15,257 nucleotides of DNA, taken from positions 1,047,902-1,063,158 of the forward strand of contig CP070758.1 of NCBI GenBank assembly GCA_020348925.1, read 5' to 3'. Under the pieces are notes generated by a model. That model made no database searches and was not told the origin of the DNA. It worked only from the letters and a program-made list of their open reading frames with translations. This document shows, one piece after another, positions 8,521 to 15,256 of the stretch. Made by a program: the position numbers and the translations under genes. The stretch's first letter is position 1, and every line of letters starts with the position of its first letter. This DNA is from Gemmatimonadota bacterium. GTDB lineage: Bacteria; JBHIER01; G020348925.

Positions 8521-8722
8521 CTAAAACGGTTCGCAGTAACCGGTCATTTTTTTAATTGGGGAGCGTTCAAATGTGCTGATGCTGATGCACTCAAACAGCA
8601 TTTTGGCCTTATCCAAATGAGCGGGCCAACGTTTCTACCGCTCTCAGTGTTTGAAGTTTCAAGAACTCCAGGAATGTCATCGTTTCCCACAAGGCATCAA
8701 TGAAGCGAAATCCCGAAGTCGC
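8521..8722 (-). pseudogene. Possible frameshifted remnant of a small gene overlapping the end of the HAD gene
   Basis: Two consecutive minus-strand stretches of 37 codons each, in different frames, have protein-like composition. The first is 8722-8609, containing RFIDALWETMTFLEFLKL and LRAVETLARSFG. The second is 8634-8521, containing RWPAHLDKAKMLFECISIS and IKKMTGYCEPF. They overlap by 26 bp, so one indel near 8610-8640 would join them into one frame of about 65 codons. Neither has a good start or ribosome-binding site, and neither frame is that of the HAD gene. I do not recognise the product; chance open frames are a real alternative. Confidence 0.2.
8523..8553. terminator. Weak bidirectional terminator candidate downstream of the HAD gene
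   Basis: The stem CGGTT/AACCG (8527-8531 with 8538-8542, 6-nt loop) is flanked by seven T on the plus strand (8547-8553) and by AAAA on the other side (8523-8526), which reads as TTTT on the minus strand. It could end minus-strand transcripts from the HAD gene 150 bp upstream. The stem is only 5 bp. Confidence 0.35.
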
Positions 8723-9425
8723 TCATGATCTCGAAAATCTCACTCAAATTCCAAATTGTATAATCAGGAACATCCGAAGAGGCATCCGGAGAATTGGGAA
8801 ACCAGATGGCCGTCATCCCCACGTTCTTCGCCCCATTGACATCCCGTTCAAGATTGTCACCGATGTGGATTGCCTCAGGTCCGGTGCACTGCGCCTTGGA
8901 GAGAGCCAGTCTGAATATCCGAGGATCGGGCTTCCAGGCACCGGCTTCCTCGGAACTGGTCAGCGTGTCAAAGTATTCGATAATCCCCAAGCGCGTCAAT
9001 GCATCGGTCATAAAATCATGATCGATATCGCTGATTAAGCCTACGTGGAGTCCTTTTCCCCAGAGAGCCCGCAGCACACCTTCAGCCTCCGGATATAACC
9101 GCAGATACGTGTGGTGTTTCTCAAGATAGACCTGATGAAACCAAAGATATTCCTCCTCACTTGAAGGCAGCCCCAGATACCCCATGACGTGGTCATAAGA
9201 CCTGCGTATGATCTCCCGTCCCAATAGAAGTTGTTTCCCCGGCGGTTTTCGATTCAGCGTTCCAATGAACCGGTTGAGTTCACCTGTCAACTCCTCAACA
9301 CGCTCTTTCACACCGTATCTATCCCTGAAGGTTCTCATCATCTCCGTGTGCGCTTTCCGGTCACTTTCGTAATCCATAAGTGTCCCGCCGAAATCGAAAA
9401 AGATGGCCGTTTTCTTTTTAGACAT
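8697..9425 (-). CDS. HAD-superfamily hydrolase (subfamily I), atypical motif I
   Basis: The 242-residue protein has the haloacid dehalogenase fold layout. Motif I is FFDFGGTL with nucleophile D11. An alpha-helical cap runs about 20-105. Motif II is S132 in GLISDIDHD, motif III is K165 in AGAWKPDPRIF, and motif IV is HIGDNLERDVNGAK (D190, D195) followed by GMTAIWF. In most phosphatases of this superfamily motif I is DxD; here the +2 residue is Gly (D11-F-G13). The general acid/base is therefore missing, which argues against confident assignment as a phosphatase. The substrate is unknown. ATG at 9425 follows AAAGGAG with five bases between them. A promoter candidate lies at 9471-9499, and no partner gene follows, so the gene is probably transcribed alone. 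Confidence 0.85.
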   Translation of the reverse strand: MSKKKTAIFFDFGGTLMDYESDRKAHTEMMRTFRDRYGVKERVEELTGELNRFIGTLNRKPPGKQLLLGREIIRRSYDHVMGYLGLPSSEEEYLWFHQVYLEKHHTYLRLYPEAEGVLRALWGKGLHVGLISDIDHDFMTDALTRLGIIEYFDTLTSSEEAGAWKPDPRIFRLALSKAQCTGPEAIHIGDNLERDVNGAKNVGMTAIWFPNSPDASSDVPDYTIWNLSEIFEIMSDFGISLH

Positions 9426-9470
9426 GATTGCTCCTTTCTACCCATTCGGGTTGTCCGTCATTGAAAAAGA

Positions 9471-9499
9471 AGGGTACAGTATCGAAAACTGAATGTCAA
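9471..9499 (-). promoter_or_regulatory. Promoter candidate of the HAD gene
   Basis: On the minus strand a perfect -35 TTGACA (9499-9494) precedes, at 17 bp, TACCCT (9476-9471; three of six -10 bases). The RNA would start near 9464, about 40 nt before the ATG. The -10 is weak, but the -35 and spacing match the eno and outer-membrane protein promoters. Confidence 0.45.
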
Positions 9500-9632
9500 G
9501 ACTTTTCGAAAAATTATCTGTTTGCATATTCAAACTGCTATCCCCTTTGCGACCATAAAGCTCTGCACCGCTTTTTTAGTATCGAAACCATCATGTCTCA
9601 TGCCCCCCCTTCTTTCGGCTTTTAAAAAACGG

Positions 9633-9661
9633 TTGACTCTTCTCGGTGTTTCAGTTATTTT
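9633..9661 (+). promoter_or_regulatory. Promoter of glyQS and probably the following surface-polysaccharide genes
   Basis: TTGACT (9633-9638, five of six) is followed by a 17-bp spacer and TATTTT (9656-9661, four of six). Predicted start is near 9668, giving a leader of about 60 nt. That leader is too short for a T-box or other known tRNA-sensing element, and none is visible. Confidence 0.55.
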
Positions 9662-9728
9662 ACACGAACCTTGAAAACGAATTCGCACTTGTTAGAAAGA
9701 GACCTGCTACAAAAGGATAGGGAGGCTT

Positions 9729-11039
9729 ATGGTTGATATGGACAAACTCGTTTCTCTCTGCAAAAGGAGAGGTTTTATTTTCCCCAGCAGTGAAATCTAC
9801 GGCGGGCTGGGAAGCTGTTGGGATTACGGTCCCTTGGGTGTTGAGATGAAGAACAACGTCAAGGCGGAATGGTGGCGCTCTGTTGTTCGGGAGCGGAACG
9901 ATATGGTCGGACTGGACAGCTCTATTCTGATGCACCCCAAAATATGGGAGGCCTCCGGGCACGTCGAGAGCTTCACGGATCCCCTGGTGGACTGCAAATC
10001 CTGCAAAGTCCGCTTCAAAGCCGACGATCTGGATGGTGATGTCTGCCCCAAGTGCGGGGGTGAATTGACGGAACCGCGTCTGTTCAACCTCATGTTCAAG
10101 ACCTTCATGGGACCGGTGGAGAACGACGCCTCGGTGATCTTTCTCAGACCGGAGACGGCCCAGGGGATCTTCGTCAATTTTAGTAATGTTATGACAGCAT
10201 CGAGACAGAAATTACCCTTCGGCATCGCCCAGATCGGGAAATCCTTTCGCAACGAGATCACTCCGGGGAACTTCATCTTCCGCACCCGGGAGTTCGAGCA
10301 GATGGAGATTGAATTTTTTGTCAAGCCGGGCACTGACGCCGAGTGGTACGATTACTGGGCCAGGGAGCGCTTCAACTGGTATATTCATCTTGGAATCAAG
10401 GAGGAAAATATCAAACAGCAAGAACATGGGAAAGATGAGCTCGCGCACTACGCCAAATCCTGCGTGGACGTCGTCTACCATTTCCCCTTCGGTTGGTCCG
10501 AGCTTGAGGGCATCGCCAACCGGACCGACTACGACCTGAAGCAGCACGCCCAGTACAGCGGCAAGGAGCTCACCTTCTTCGATCAGGAGGCCAACGAACA
10601 TGTCGTCCCCTATGTTATCGAGCCTTCCGCCGGTGTGGATCGTTCCATGCTGGCTTTTCTCTGCGATGCGTACGATGAAGAGCCGGAGCGCGTGGTTCTG
10701 CGGCTCCATCCCAGGCTGGCCCCTTTCAAGGCCGCCATTTTCCCCTTGGTCAAGCGAGACGGCATGCCGGAGAAGGCCAGAGAGATCGAACGAATGCTCC
10801 AGTCCCAATTCAACGTTTTTTACGACGAGAGCGGTTCTGTGGGACGACGGTACAGACGCCAGGATGAAGCGGGAACGCCCTTCTGTATCACCGTCGATTC
10901 GCAGACGACTGAAGATGACACGGTCACACTGCGGGATAGAGACAGTATGGAACAGGTACGGTTACCTGTTGCAAATTTGTGTCAGGCTTTGATGGAGAGA
11001 CTGAATCCCTCTCCTGTCTTCAGTACTCAAGAGTCTTAG
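9729..11039 (+). CDS. glyQS: Glycyl-tRNA synthetase, homodimeric (alpha2) type
   Basis: This class II aminoacyl-tRNA synthetase charges tRNA-Gly with glycine in the cytosol. The sequence is of the single-chain dimeric type, not the bacterial alpha2beta2 GlyQ/GlyS type. It opens with [32 protein letters not shown] (about 12-43). A zinc-type Cys set (C89-x2-C92 and C106-x2-C109) lies in the insertion. [12 protein letters not shown] (140-151) is present, as is motif 2 (FRNEITP...[10 protein letters not shown], 173-193). Motif 3 is [10 protein letters not shown] (302-311), and a C-terminal anticodon-binding domain spans about 335-425. ATG at 9729 has GGAGG only three bases before it. The in-frame ATG at 9738 is too far (12 bases), so 9729 is kept. 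The 436-residue length is slightly short for the family. A sugar nucleotidyltransferase gene follows after 68 bp. Confidence 0.95.
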   Translation: MVDMDKLVSLCKRRGFIFPSSEIYGGLGSCWDYGPLGVEMKNNVKAEWWRSVVRERNDMVGLDSSILMHPKIWEASGHVESFTDPLVDCKSCKVRFKADDLDGDVCPKCGGELTEPRLFNLMFKTFMGPVENDASVIFLRPETAQGIFVNFSNVMTASRQKLPFGIAQIGKSFRNEITPGNFIFRTREFEQMEIEFFVKPGTDAEWYDYWARERFNWYIHLGIKEENIKQQEHGKDELAHYAKSCVDVVYHFPFGWSELEGIANRTDYDLKQHAQYSGKELTFFDQEANEHVVPYVIEPSAGVDRSMLAFLCDAYDEEPERVVLRLHPRLAPFKAAIFPLVKRDGMPEKAREIERMLQSQFNVFYDESGSVGRRYRRQDEAGTPFCITVDSQTTEDDTVTLRDRDSMEQVRLPVANLCQALMERLNPSPVFSTQES

Positions 11040-11072
11040 AGGGAGGATATTTTTTTTAGTATTCATTTGGCA

Positions 11073-11108
11073 ATTTTCATTGTTCACTTTTCAATTGGAC
11101 ACTTTTCA
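11073..11108 (+). repeat. Degenerate heptamer repeat tract abutting the rmlA-like start codon
   Basis: Five units of about 7 bp lie end to end: ATTTTCA, TTGTTCA, CTTTTCA, ATTGGACA (8 bp), CTTTTCA, with consensus NTTTTCA. The final A is the first base of the rmlA-like ATG. Pyrimidine-rich sequence occupies the place where a Shine-Dalgarno site should be. A good GGGAGG lies 61-67 bp upstream of the ATG (11041-11046), right after the glyQS stop. Confidence 0.55.
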
Positions 11109-11866
11109 TGAAAGGCGTTGTTCTTGCCGGAGGCTTGGGCACACGGCTCGGTCCTCTCACCCGAATTACGAACAAGCACCTTCTGCCGATCTACGATCGG
11201 CCGATGATCTACTATCCCATTCAGACCCTCGTCGATGCCGGCATCAATGAAATCCTCATCGTCACCGGCGGTAACTGGGCCGGGGATTTTCTTCGTCTCC
11301 TGGGTAATGGGAAAGAATTCGGTCTGAGAAACTTGGACTACACGTATCAGGATGGCGAGAAAGGCATTGCACATGCTCTGGCACTGGCTGAACATTTTGC
11401 CGATGAAGACTTCATTACGGTAATACTGGGCGACAATATCATCGATGGGAGCATCCGACCTTTTGTGGACAATTTTAAGAACAAAAACCGGGGAGCAAAG
11501 ATCGTGCTCAAAAAAGTTGAACATCCCGAGAGATTCGGTGTCGCCCAGTTCGAAGGCGACACGCTGGTCCGGATTGTCGAAAAACCCATCGAACCTCCAT
11601 CCCCTTATGCCGTCACGGGGATCTACATGTACGATTCCGATGTCTTCGATATTATCCGGGATCTGGCACCCTCGGAACGGGGCCAATTGGAGATCACCGA
11701 CGTCAATAATGCCTACATTGAAAGGGGAACCTTAACATACGACATCTATGATGGCTGGTGGACCGATGCCGGCACCTTCGAATCCCTTTTTCATGCCAAC
11801 ACGCATATTGCCCGACAACACATCGCCTCGGAATCTGCATCTCCTGATAAAAACATACTCTCTTGA
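11108..11866 (+). CDS. RmlA-like sugar-phosphate nucleotidyltransferase (short form)
   Basis: The enzyme family joins a sugar 1-phosphate to a nucleoside triphosphate (in RmlA, glucose-1-P + dTTP to dTDP-glucose) for surface polysaccharide synthesis. The 252 residues carry the Rossmann-type nucleotide signature LAGGLGTRLGPLT (6-18) and NKHLLPIYDRPMIYYPI (22-38). The metal-binding LGDNIIDG (D109) is present, as are VEKP (157-160), QLEITDVNNAYI (193-204) and GWWTDAGTFESL (216-227, D220). It lacks the C-terminal helices of full-length RmlA (about 290 residues), so it belongs to the short forms, whose nucleotide and sugar are uncertain. No Shine-Dalgarno sequence precedes the ATG, which sits at the end of a heptamer tract. 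The stop overlaps the ATG of the Wzi-like gene as TGATG, pointing to coupled translation and a shared surface-glycan role. Confidence 0.87.
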   Translation: MKGVVLAGGLGTRLGPLTRITNKHLLPIYDRPMIYYPIQTLVDAGINEILIVTGGNWAGDFLRLLGNGKEFGLRNLDYTYQDGEKGIAHALALAEHFADEDFITVILGDNIIDGSIRPFVDNFKNKNRGAKIVLKKVEHPERFGVAQFEGDTLVRIVEKPIEPPSPYAVTGIYMYDSDVFDIIRDLAPSERGQLEITDVNNAYIERGTLTYDIYDGWWTDAGTFESLFHANTHIARQHIASESASPDKNILS

Positions 11867-13497
11867 TGAGGAGTCCTTTGAAAAAGAAACCGCTATTTTT
11901 CAACCTCCTTCTTCTTTCCATCTTTTTTTCATCGATTGCGTCCCCTCAGTCGTACAACGTTCCGGGTGACCATCCGTCGTACGATTTTATCGAGCGTATG
12001 GAGACAAAGGGCGTTCTGAAGAAGCTCTTCGACGAAACGCGGCCCATATCCAGAGGGAACATGGCTGAAGCGCTCAAAGAAGTGATCGAAGCCGTGAACA
12101 GGGGAGATCCAAGAATAACGGCCACAGATCAAGAGGAGTTGAAATGGCTGAAGCGGGAGTTTTGGTTTGAACTTGATCGAAGGGGAATCGATCCTGAGGT
12201 CGGGGAGGAACGGCATGTCTATAAGTGGGCGGAAAATGATAATCATCTCACAGGGGACATCCTCTTTTCTCAGCAGGCCATATTCCGCCGTTCGCAGGGC
12301 CGCACGAACCGTTTCCTCGAAACATCGGGGGGAGGAAAGGTGCGGGGTGGCTTGAAGGACGGCCTCTTTTTCTCCGTTGAATTTCGGCATGCGCAGGTGA
12401 ATTCCAACAAGGATGATCTCACCAAGGAGGACTTCGGCCATAAGGGTTTCTTCAGCCGGAGAGGCGACTACGGCTACTATGATGTCACCAACGCCTCAGG
12501 CATCTTGAAGCTTCCCTGGTTCGAATTTGAGGTTGGCAAGGAGGCCCTCTCCTGGGGCCCCGGTGTTCGAGGCAATCTTTCTCTTTCGACAAACGTGCCG
12601 CCATTTGATTTTATTGCTTTTCGAGCTCAGTATGGAGCATTCAAGTATACCCATGTGACCGGATTTCTCAAGACAGATGTCGTCGATTCCCTCATGTCGT
12701 ACCGAACACCTGAGGGCTTCGAGCGGGAGAACTACTCGAGTAAATATTTGGCCTGTCACCGTCTGGAGATGACGCTTCCCTGGAGGATTGATATCGGGGT
12801 TAACGAGGCCGTCATCTACGGAGAACGCGGTTTGGACGCTGCCTATCTCAATCCCCTCATGTTCTTCTGGTCGGCCCAGCACCACTGGGGCGACCGGGAC
12901 AACGAGACCATGGGGGCGGATATTGAAGTCAATGCCTTCGACGGCTATAGCTTCTACGGAGCGATCTTTGTGGACGAATTGTATCTGAAAGGATTCTTCA
13001 ACGGCGATCCGAGAAACAAAATCGGATTTCAATTGGGTGCCTTTGCCGTTGATCCCCTATCTCTTGAAAATGTGGATCTTCGTATCGAATATGCCAAGGT
13101 CATGCCGGCCGTCTACAGCCACAAATTTGCCATCAACACGTACGTCCATTACGACGAAGTTCTGGGGCACTGGTTGAGGGAGAACGGCGATGATCTTTAC
13201 TTCGAGGGTCGATATCGATTATCCAGAGAGTTACAGTTTCTACTTTTTGCTGGACATACACGTAGCGGTGAACCGGCGGTGCAGCCCGACGCCCATTCCG
13301 ATCCGAATAAGTTTCCCTTCCTCTATGGCACTGTGGAGCGAACGGACTATTCCGGCTGCCGGATTTCGTATCAACCCGTGCACAAAATTAATTTTGTATT
13401 CAATTATACTTACAGGGATATCGAAAACAAGGACCACATCTTCGGTGCAGACCGGATTGAAAATGAGTTTGTTGTAAGATTGCATATGGACTACTGA
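11866..13497 (+). CDS. Wzi-like capsule assembly outer-membrane protein
   Basis: Wzi proteins are outer-membrane barrels that help hold capsular polysaccharide on the cell surface. A signal peptide is clear (PLKKKP, then a Leu/Phe-rich core, cleavage near SIASPQS). Residues about 35-105 form a helical module (HPSYDFIERMETKGVLKKLF...PISRGNMAEALKEVIEA) resembling SLH-type repeats. The rest is beta-barrel, with the family hallmark LSWGPGVRGNLSLSTNVPPFDF (about 228-249) and a final aromatic strand ending HMDY. The start is ambiguous. ATG at 11866 overlaps the preceding stop. TTG at 11878, four codons in, has GAGGAG (11868-11873) four bases upstream and gives a more standard MKKK signal peptide. 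The barrel and family call is good; capsule is inferred from the family and the neighbouring nucleotidyltransferase. Confidence 0.82.
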   Translation: MRSPLKKKPLFFNLLLLSIFFSSIASPQSYNVPGDHPSYDFIERMETKGVLKKLFDETRPISRGNMAEALKEVIEAVNRGDPRITATDQEELKWLKREFWFELDRRGIDPEVGEERHVYKWAENDNHLTGDILFSQQAIFRRSQGRTNRFLETSGGGKVRGGLKDGLFFSVEFRHAQVNSNKDDLTKEDFGHKGFFSRRGDYGYYDVTNASGILKLPWFEFEVGKEALSWGPGVRGNLSLSTNVPPFDFIAFRAQYGAFKYTHVTGFLKTDVVDSLMSYRTPEGFERENYSSKYLACHRLEMTLPWRIDIGVNEAVIYGERGLDAAYLNPLMFFWSAQHHWGDRDNETMGADIEVNAFDGYSFYGAIFVDELYLKGFFNGDPRNKIGFQLGAFAVDPLSLENVDLRIEYAKVMPAVYSHKFAINTYVHYDEVLGHWLRENGDDLYFEGRYRLSRELQFLLFAGHTRSGEPAVQPDAHSDPNKFPFLYGTVERTDYSGCRISYQPVHKINFVFNYTYRDIENKDHIFGADRIENEFVVRLHMDY

Positions 13498-13508
13498 ACA
13501 ATCTTTTT

Positions 13509-13536
13509 AAAAAAGTCTCAACACATTCTTTTTGAG
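13509..13536 (-). terminator. Terminator candidate for the minus-strand flavoprotein gene
   Basis: On the minus strand, CTCAA (13536-13532) and TTGAG (13521-13517) form a 5-bp stem with a 10-nt loop, followed by AC and six T (13514-13509). It lies about 65 bp after the flavoprotein stop. The stem is short. Convergent transcription from the Wzi-like gene ends just beside it (stop at 13497). Confidence 0.4.
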
Positions 13537-13600
13537 TATGAGCATACATAAATTGAAGGTTCTTCTAAGAGGAGAGTTCGGACAATTGCTAAGATTGGAT

Positions 13601-14719
13601 TCAGGGAAGTCGAAACTGTGACATAAAACGCGTGTCTATACGATGTTTGAGGCGAAAAGCGAGCCTCCCGCTCCAGACAAGATATTTCCCCGCATAGATG
13701 CCCCTACCGTCCCCCATGTTCATAATAAGCCCGTAATTCCTCCTCGAACGAAATGGTTTCACCGGTCTTGCAGTTCTGTACGAGAGGAGATTTTGAAAGA
13801 GGATGGGGGCCTGACGGACCGCATAGACGCCTATCCGCCGGAATGGATGTCCCTCAACAGTGATGCAGTCACCTCCCCCGAAAATCTCAGGATACTCCAC
13901 TGACTGGAGATATGCGCTGACCAGGAGCGCACCGTCCTCCGAGGTCCTCAAACCCGACCGCGCAAAGATGGTCGGCGGGACGACGCCGGTGGCCAAAACG
14001 GCGACGTCACAGTCAAGACGTGTATCGGACCGGGAAACGACCGCCTTTCGATCGATCGACTGCACCCGAAAGTTGTCCAAAATGCGAATACCGCGTTTTG
14101 TCAAGGATTTTCTGGCAAGCCGACGTGCCCTCTGATGAAAAGCAGGCAAGAGACGATCGCCTGAATTCACAACAGCAATGTCCGCTCTCCCCTGATTCTC
14201 CTGAACAAGTCTCCAGATATTGCCTGCCAGTTCAACGCCGGCAGGGCCACCGCCTATGACACATATCTTCGGGGCACCTTTTCTCATTGTGTCCAGAACA
14301 GCCTTACGAATATTTTCCAGGTTCTCGATAGGCTTCACAGCAAAGGCGAAATCTTTCGCTCCGGATATTCCTTCCAGGACGACGCGACTGCCGACGTTGA
14401 AAGAGACGAAATCATAATCGATCCTCTCTCCGCTCTCCAGGATCAACATCCGTTTCTCCGGATCTATCGAATCGACCTTTCCTTTGACGAAATCCCCTCC
14501 CCCGGATTCAATCAGTGCCTTGACGTCAAAACGGATCTGCTCCGGTTCATACGTTCCTGAGAGCATACCAGGTCCCATACCGGAATAGTAATGATGGCGG
14601 CTCGGAGCAATAAGAGTTGTCTCCACGCCCAAAGGAGGAAACCGGTGTGCATGCTTTAATGAATAAAGGTGTGCGTGTCCCCCTCCCACAAAAACCAGTC
14701 GCTTCTTTTCACGTACCAT
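13601..14719 (-). CDS. FAD-dependent pyridine nucleotide oxidoreductase (NDH-2/SelD-N-terminal-like)
   Basis: This 372-residue flavoprotein has two Rossmann motifs. The N-terminal RLVFVGGGHAHLYSL (about 7-21) binds FAD, and ICVIGGGPAGVELAG (about 151-165) binds NAD(P)H. The GGGHAH form, the YYSGMGPGMLSGTYEPEQIRFDV segment (44-66) and CDVAVLATGVVPP...IFGGGDC (about 238-287) match the subgroup related to type II NADH dehydrogenases that is also found fused to or beside SelD. No SelD domain or gene is present here. The redox-active CxxxxC of disulfide reductases is absent, which fits NDH-2-like proteins. The quinone/membrane role is inference. ATG at 14719 has no Shine-Dalgarno sequence and an in-frame TAA lies four codons upstream, so no longer N-terminus exists. 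A TAAAAT nine bases ahead raises the possibility of a near-leaderless transcript. Confidence 0.8.
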   Translation of the reverse strand: MVREKKRLVFVGGGHAHLYSLKHAHRFPPLGVETTLIAPSRHHYYSGMGPGMLSGTYEPEQIRFDVKALIESGGGDFVKGKVDSIDPEKRMLILESGERIDYDFVSFNVGSRVVLEGISGAKDFAFAVKPIENLENIRKAVLDTMRKGAPKICVIGGGPAGVELAGNIWRLVQENQGRADIAVVNSGDRLLPAFHQRARRLARKSLTKRGIRILDNFRVQSIDRKAVVSRSDTRLDCDVAVLATGVVPPTIFARSGLRTSEDGALLVSAYLQSVEYPEIFGGGDCITVEGHPFRRIGVYAVRQAPILFQNLLSYRTARPVKPFRSRRNYGLIMNMGDGRGIYAGKYLVWSGRLAFRLKHRIDTRFMSQFRLP

Positions 14720-14728
14720 AGTTGAGCA

Positions 14729-14734
14729 ATTTTA
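14729..14734 (-). promoter_or_regulatory. Possible -10 box giving a near-leaderless transcript of the flavoprotein gene
   Basis: Minus-strand TAAAAT (14734-14729) ends nine bases before the ATG at 14719, so RNA would begin within a few bases of the start codon. No acceptable -35 lies 16-18 bp upstream, so this rests on the hexamer and the missing Shine-Dalgarno alone. Confidence 0.2.
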
Positions 14735-14905
14735 TTTGTGTGCAAAGATTCAAACGACTCCTTTGCTTCGTTTCGCTCGCCATAACAGTCCGTAGGTTCC
14801 GGCTTCACCGCTCTGAATATTTATGAGTGCCTGTGAAAAAAAGTGCTAAACAGATGCAAGACAAAAGAGAACATCTTACCCTCGCACCCTATCCGTACCT
14901 CCTTA
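14735..14905 (-). other. Intergenic stretch with an orphan Shine-Dalgarno and a GAGCGAAACGAAG-type sequence
   Basis: A perfect AAGGAGGT (14904-14897) lies one base after the dockerin stop codon. The only start at usable distance is a GTG that hits a stop after three codons. A 17-codon frame at 14874-14821 (begins MFSFVLHLF) has a GAGGG before it and is probably chance. Minus-strand 14791-14756 contains a GCGAGCGAAACGAAGCAAAGGAG run, the style of sequence often seen in dispersed intergenic repeats; a second copy is not present in this window. Confidence 0.35.
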
Positions 14906-15256
14906 TTACGGCACACATTGGCCGATGCCCAGAACGACGTTGACTATGCCCAACGCATCCAGAACATCGATTCCAGCATCACCATTGCAGTCGGCCCACA
15001 CGAGTCCGTCGCCGCTCAACGGAACCGTCCCCAGAATGTGGTTTATGGTGGCCAGCACATCCAGAATATTGATGCTGCCGTCGTTGTTGACATCCCCACG
15101 AACCCCCTCCAACCAGGAAGGACTGAAGGTGATCCCGATGTTCTCCTCCCAACCCTTGGTCACGCGCACTATCTCAGGCTCACCGGCACGACCCTCTATG
15201 GCTCCACCGCGACTCCGAGAACTGCCCTCGGCATAGTACATCCAGTTGCGATGAAA
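14906..15256 (-). CDS. C-terminal end of a dockerin-domain surface protein (5' partial)
   Basis: The frame runs off the window edge, so only the last 116 residues are visible; the ATG at 15241 is internal. The first half (AEGSSRSRGGAIEGRAGEPEIVRV...IGITFSPSW) looks like the end of a beta-sandwich or carboxypeptidase-regulatory-like module. The last 65 residues form a type I-like dockerin with two EF-hand-type Ca2+ loops. Loop 1 is in GDVNNDGSINILDVLATINHIL, with ligands in the D-N-D-S-D pattern at loop positions 1, 3, 5, 7, 12. Loop 2 is in ADCNGDAGIDVLDALGIVNVVLG, with D-N-D-G-D. Such modules are common C-terminal ends of extracellular proteins in FCB-group genomes, often without any cellulosome. 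Two Cys (in ADCNG and near the C-terminus, GQC) may pair. A perfect Shine-Dalgarno follows the stop, but no gene follows it. Confidence 0.82.
   Translation of the reverse strand, partial: FHRNWMYYAEGSSRSRGGAIEGRAGEPEIVRVTKGWEENIGITFSPSWLEGVRGDVNNDGSINILDVLATINHILGTVPLSGDGLVWADCNGDAGIDVLDALGIVNVVLGIGQCVP

Noticed and set aside
9668-9728. T-box or other riboswitch ahead of glyQS
   Set aside because: The predicted leader is about 60 nt, with no T-box sequence or antiterminator structure.
13504-13515. CTTTTTAAAAAAG-type palindrome as a plus-strand terminator of the Wzi-like gene
   Set aside because: It has no loop-capable GC stem; only the minus-strand CTCAA/TTGAG hairpin plus T-run next to it resembles a terminator.
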